A DNA stretch of 6,215 bases from the NCBI GenBank assembly GCA_030837395.1, contig JAUPKO010000301.1, positions 1 to 6,215 of the forward strand. The letters run 5' to 3'. This document shows positions 5,394-6,215 of this stretch, one piece after another. Both the position numbers and the translations under genes were made by a program. The number at the start of each line of letters is the position of its first letter. Within the stretch, counting starts at the first letter, position 1. The DNA is from Actinomycetota bacterium. Lineage in GTDB: Bacteria > Actinomycetota > Actinomycetes > S36-B12 > UBA10799. The notes under the pieces were generated by a model, which saw only the letters and a list, made by a program, of their open reading frames with translations, was not told the origin of the DNA and did not search any database.

Positions 5394-6215
5394 GGGGATC
5401 TCCTGACGCATCCGTGGGTCAGTGTCGGCCTGGCAGGACGGGGCGGTGTCCGCCGAGGCTGAGCATGGCCAGGGCGATCAGGGCGTCGACGTTCTTGAAC
5501 CCGAAGGCGATGCGGGTGATGAGCCGGATCTTGGCGTTCACCGACTCGATGAGGGAGTTGGACAGCCGGTGGGTGATGGCGTTGAGGATCACGTCCCGGA
5601 ACTTCGTCACGCTGCGGGCGAGCTTGGTGAACGCGGGGATGCGGCAGCGCCTGGCCCAGCCGAGCCAGAGGTCGAGTGCTTCGACGGCCTGGTCGTAGGG
5701 GAGCTGGAAGATGGTGCGCAGGCCTTCCTTCAGCAGGTAGGCGCGATAGAGCTTCGGGTCGGTCGTGGCGATCCAGGCGAGCTTGGCGTGCTGGCGTTCG
5801 GTGAGGTCCTCGGGGTTCTTCCAGAGGGCGTAGCGGGACCGCTGGATGCCGCGGGCGAGGGTGCTGGCCGGCCTGGGCGGGGCGTCCTTGCGCGGCGCTC
5901 CGCGTCCGCGCTTCGGTTCGGATCTCGCAGCGGTCCTCGCGTCGCGCCACGCCTGGATCCTGACCTGGTCCAGCGCGGCGGTCGCCCATGCCACGACGTG
6001 GAATGCGTCGGCGCAGACCACCGCGTTGGGGATGCGCTCGGCGACGACGACCGCGATCCAGTCCGCGCCGTCAGCGGAGATGTGAGTGATGGCAGCGCTT
6101 CGTGTCTCGCCGAGGGCGTCGAAGAAGGTGCGCAGGGTCGCGGCGCTGTTCCCGGGCGCGGCCCAGACCAGTCGACCGGAATCATGGTCCACCACGACGG
6201 TCAGGTATTGCTGGC
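5394..6215 (-). mobile_element. ISL3-family insertion sequence, partial
   Basis: The transposase gene (5419 onward) and the sequence just beyond its stop are consistent with one end of an ISL3 element. GGGATCTCCTGACGCATCC, starting at about 5395 and running to near 5413, has the GG-x-TCTCCTGA look of ISL3 terminal repeats and ends close to the stop codon, as is usual at the transposase 3' side. The opposite end lies outside the window, so neither the inverted repeat nor the 8-base target duplication can be confirmed. The exact boundary within about 5391-5396 is a guess. Confidence 0.6.
5419..6215 (-). CDS. ISL3-family transposase, N-terminus outside the window
   Basis: This DDE transposase cuts and rejoins the ends of its own element. 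At least 265 residues are visible, and the frame continues past the window edge with YLTVVVDHDSGRLVW, the usual region of the first catalytic Asp. Next come HISADGADWIAVV and IPNAVVCADAFHVVAWA (the D-x-FH-V motif of ISL3 enzymes), a basic insert (EPKRGRGAPRK), then RYALWKNPEDLTERQ. The C-terminal LSNSLIESVNAKIRLITRIAFG holds the catalytic Glu, and FKNVDALIALAMLSLGG closes the fold. The C-terminus looks complete, with a stop at 5419-5421. The missing part is the N-terminal zinc-binding and helix-turn-helix region. The reading frame is intact, so the element could be active. GC content is higher than in the rest of the window, in keeping with separate origin. Confidence 0.9.
   Translation of the reverse strand, partial: QQYLTVVVDHDSGRLVWAAPGNSAATLRTFFDALGETRSAAITHISADGADWIAVVVAERIPNAVVCADAFHVVAWATAALDQVRIQAWRDARTAARSEPKRGRGAPRKDAPPRPASTLARGIQRSRYALWKNPEDLTERQHAKLAWIATTDPKLYRAYLLKEGLRTIFQLPYDQAVEALDLWLGWARRCRIPAFTKLARSVTKFRDVILNAITHRLSNSLIESVNAKIRLITRIAFGFKNVDALIALAMLSLGGHRPVLPGRH

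Noticed and set aside
5285..5989. A 234-residue Arg/Pro-rich minus-strand frame over the transposase
   Set aside because: It is a shadow of the high-GC transposase gene in another frame. Its composition (runs of R, P, H) is typical of out-of-frame reading, and the overlapping frame has clear ISL3 motifs.

Overview
The window looks like an accessory region of a high-GC actinobacterium (Actinomycetota). The evidence is two DUF2510 proteins, an MmpS-like exported domain, small lipoproteins with Ala-rich signal peptides, and a GC-rich ISL3-family transposase. The genus cannot be fixed from this sequence. Coding density is low for such a genome, and several pieces look truncated or decayed.

Layout. 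Positions 1-422 hold a weakly supported plus-strand hypothetical ORF that is open at the window edge, followed by about 290 bases with no convincing gene. Positions 713-2583 (minus) hold three envelope genes reading leftward in this order: a small lipoprotein (2278-2583), a DUF2510 protein with two membrane helices (1666-2178), and a DUF2510 protein with one membrane helix and an MmpS-like exterior domain (713-1423). A candidate promoter lies upstream of the lipoprotein, in a divergent region that also serves a plus-strand hypothetical gene (2832-3194).

The right half holds what I consider the main signal. A 193-residue minus-strand protein (3295-3876) carries an R-x4-H motif of HEPN type (RHLVFH). 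A second minus-strand piece (4953-5337) aligns with it by eye, including LxYxALESLxxAL, its own R-x4-H motif (RHKLLH), and the C-terminal D-x2-F-[TS]-x-[WY] signature. This piece is cut off at its N-terminal side exactly where an IS21-like terminal sequence begins. A third possible remnant, only a C-terminal tail, lies on the plus strand at about 3900-4093. Between them, a DUF732-like lipoprotein (4427-4864) is preceded by a 15-codon leader ORF that overlaps its start as TGATG.

The right edge (5338-6215) is mobile DNA: an IS21-like end with repeated GAAAA-TGACCCC motifs, abutted by the 3' part of an ISL3 transposase gene that runs off the window.

How the genes may work together is inference. 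The left three genes look like a small cell-envelope set. The HEPN-like genes look like members of a repeatedly duplicated accessory family of possible RNase or defence type, being broken up by insertion sequences. No CRISPR array, tRNA or rRNA was recognised.
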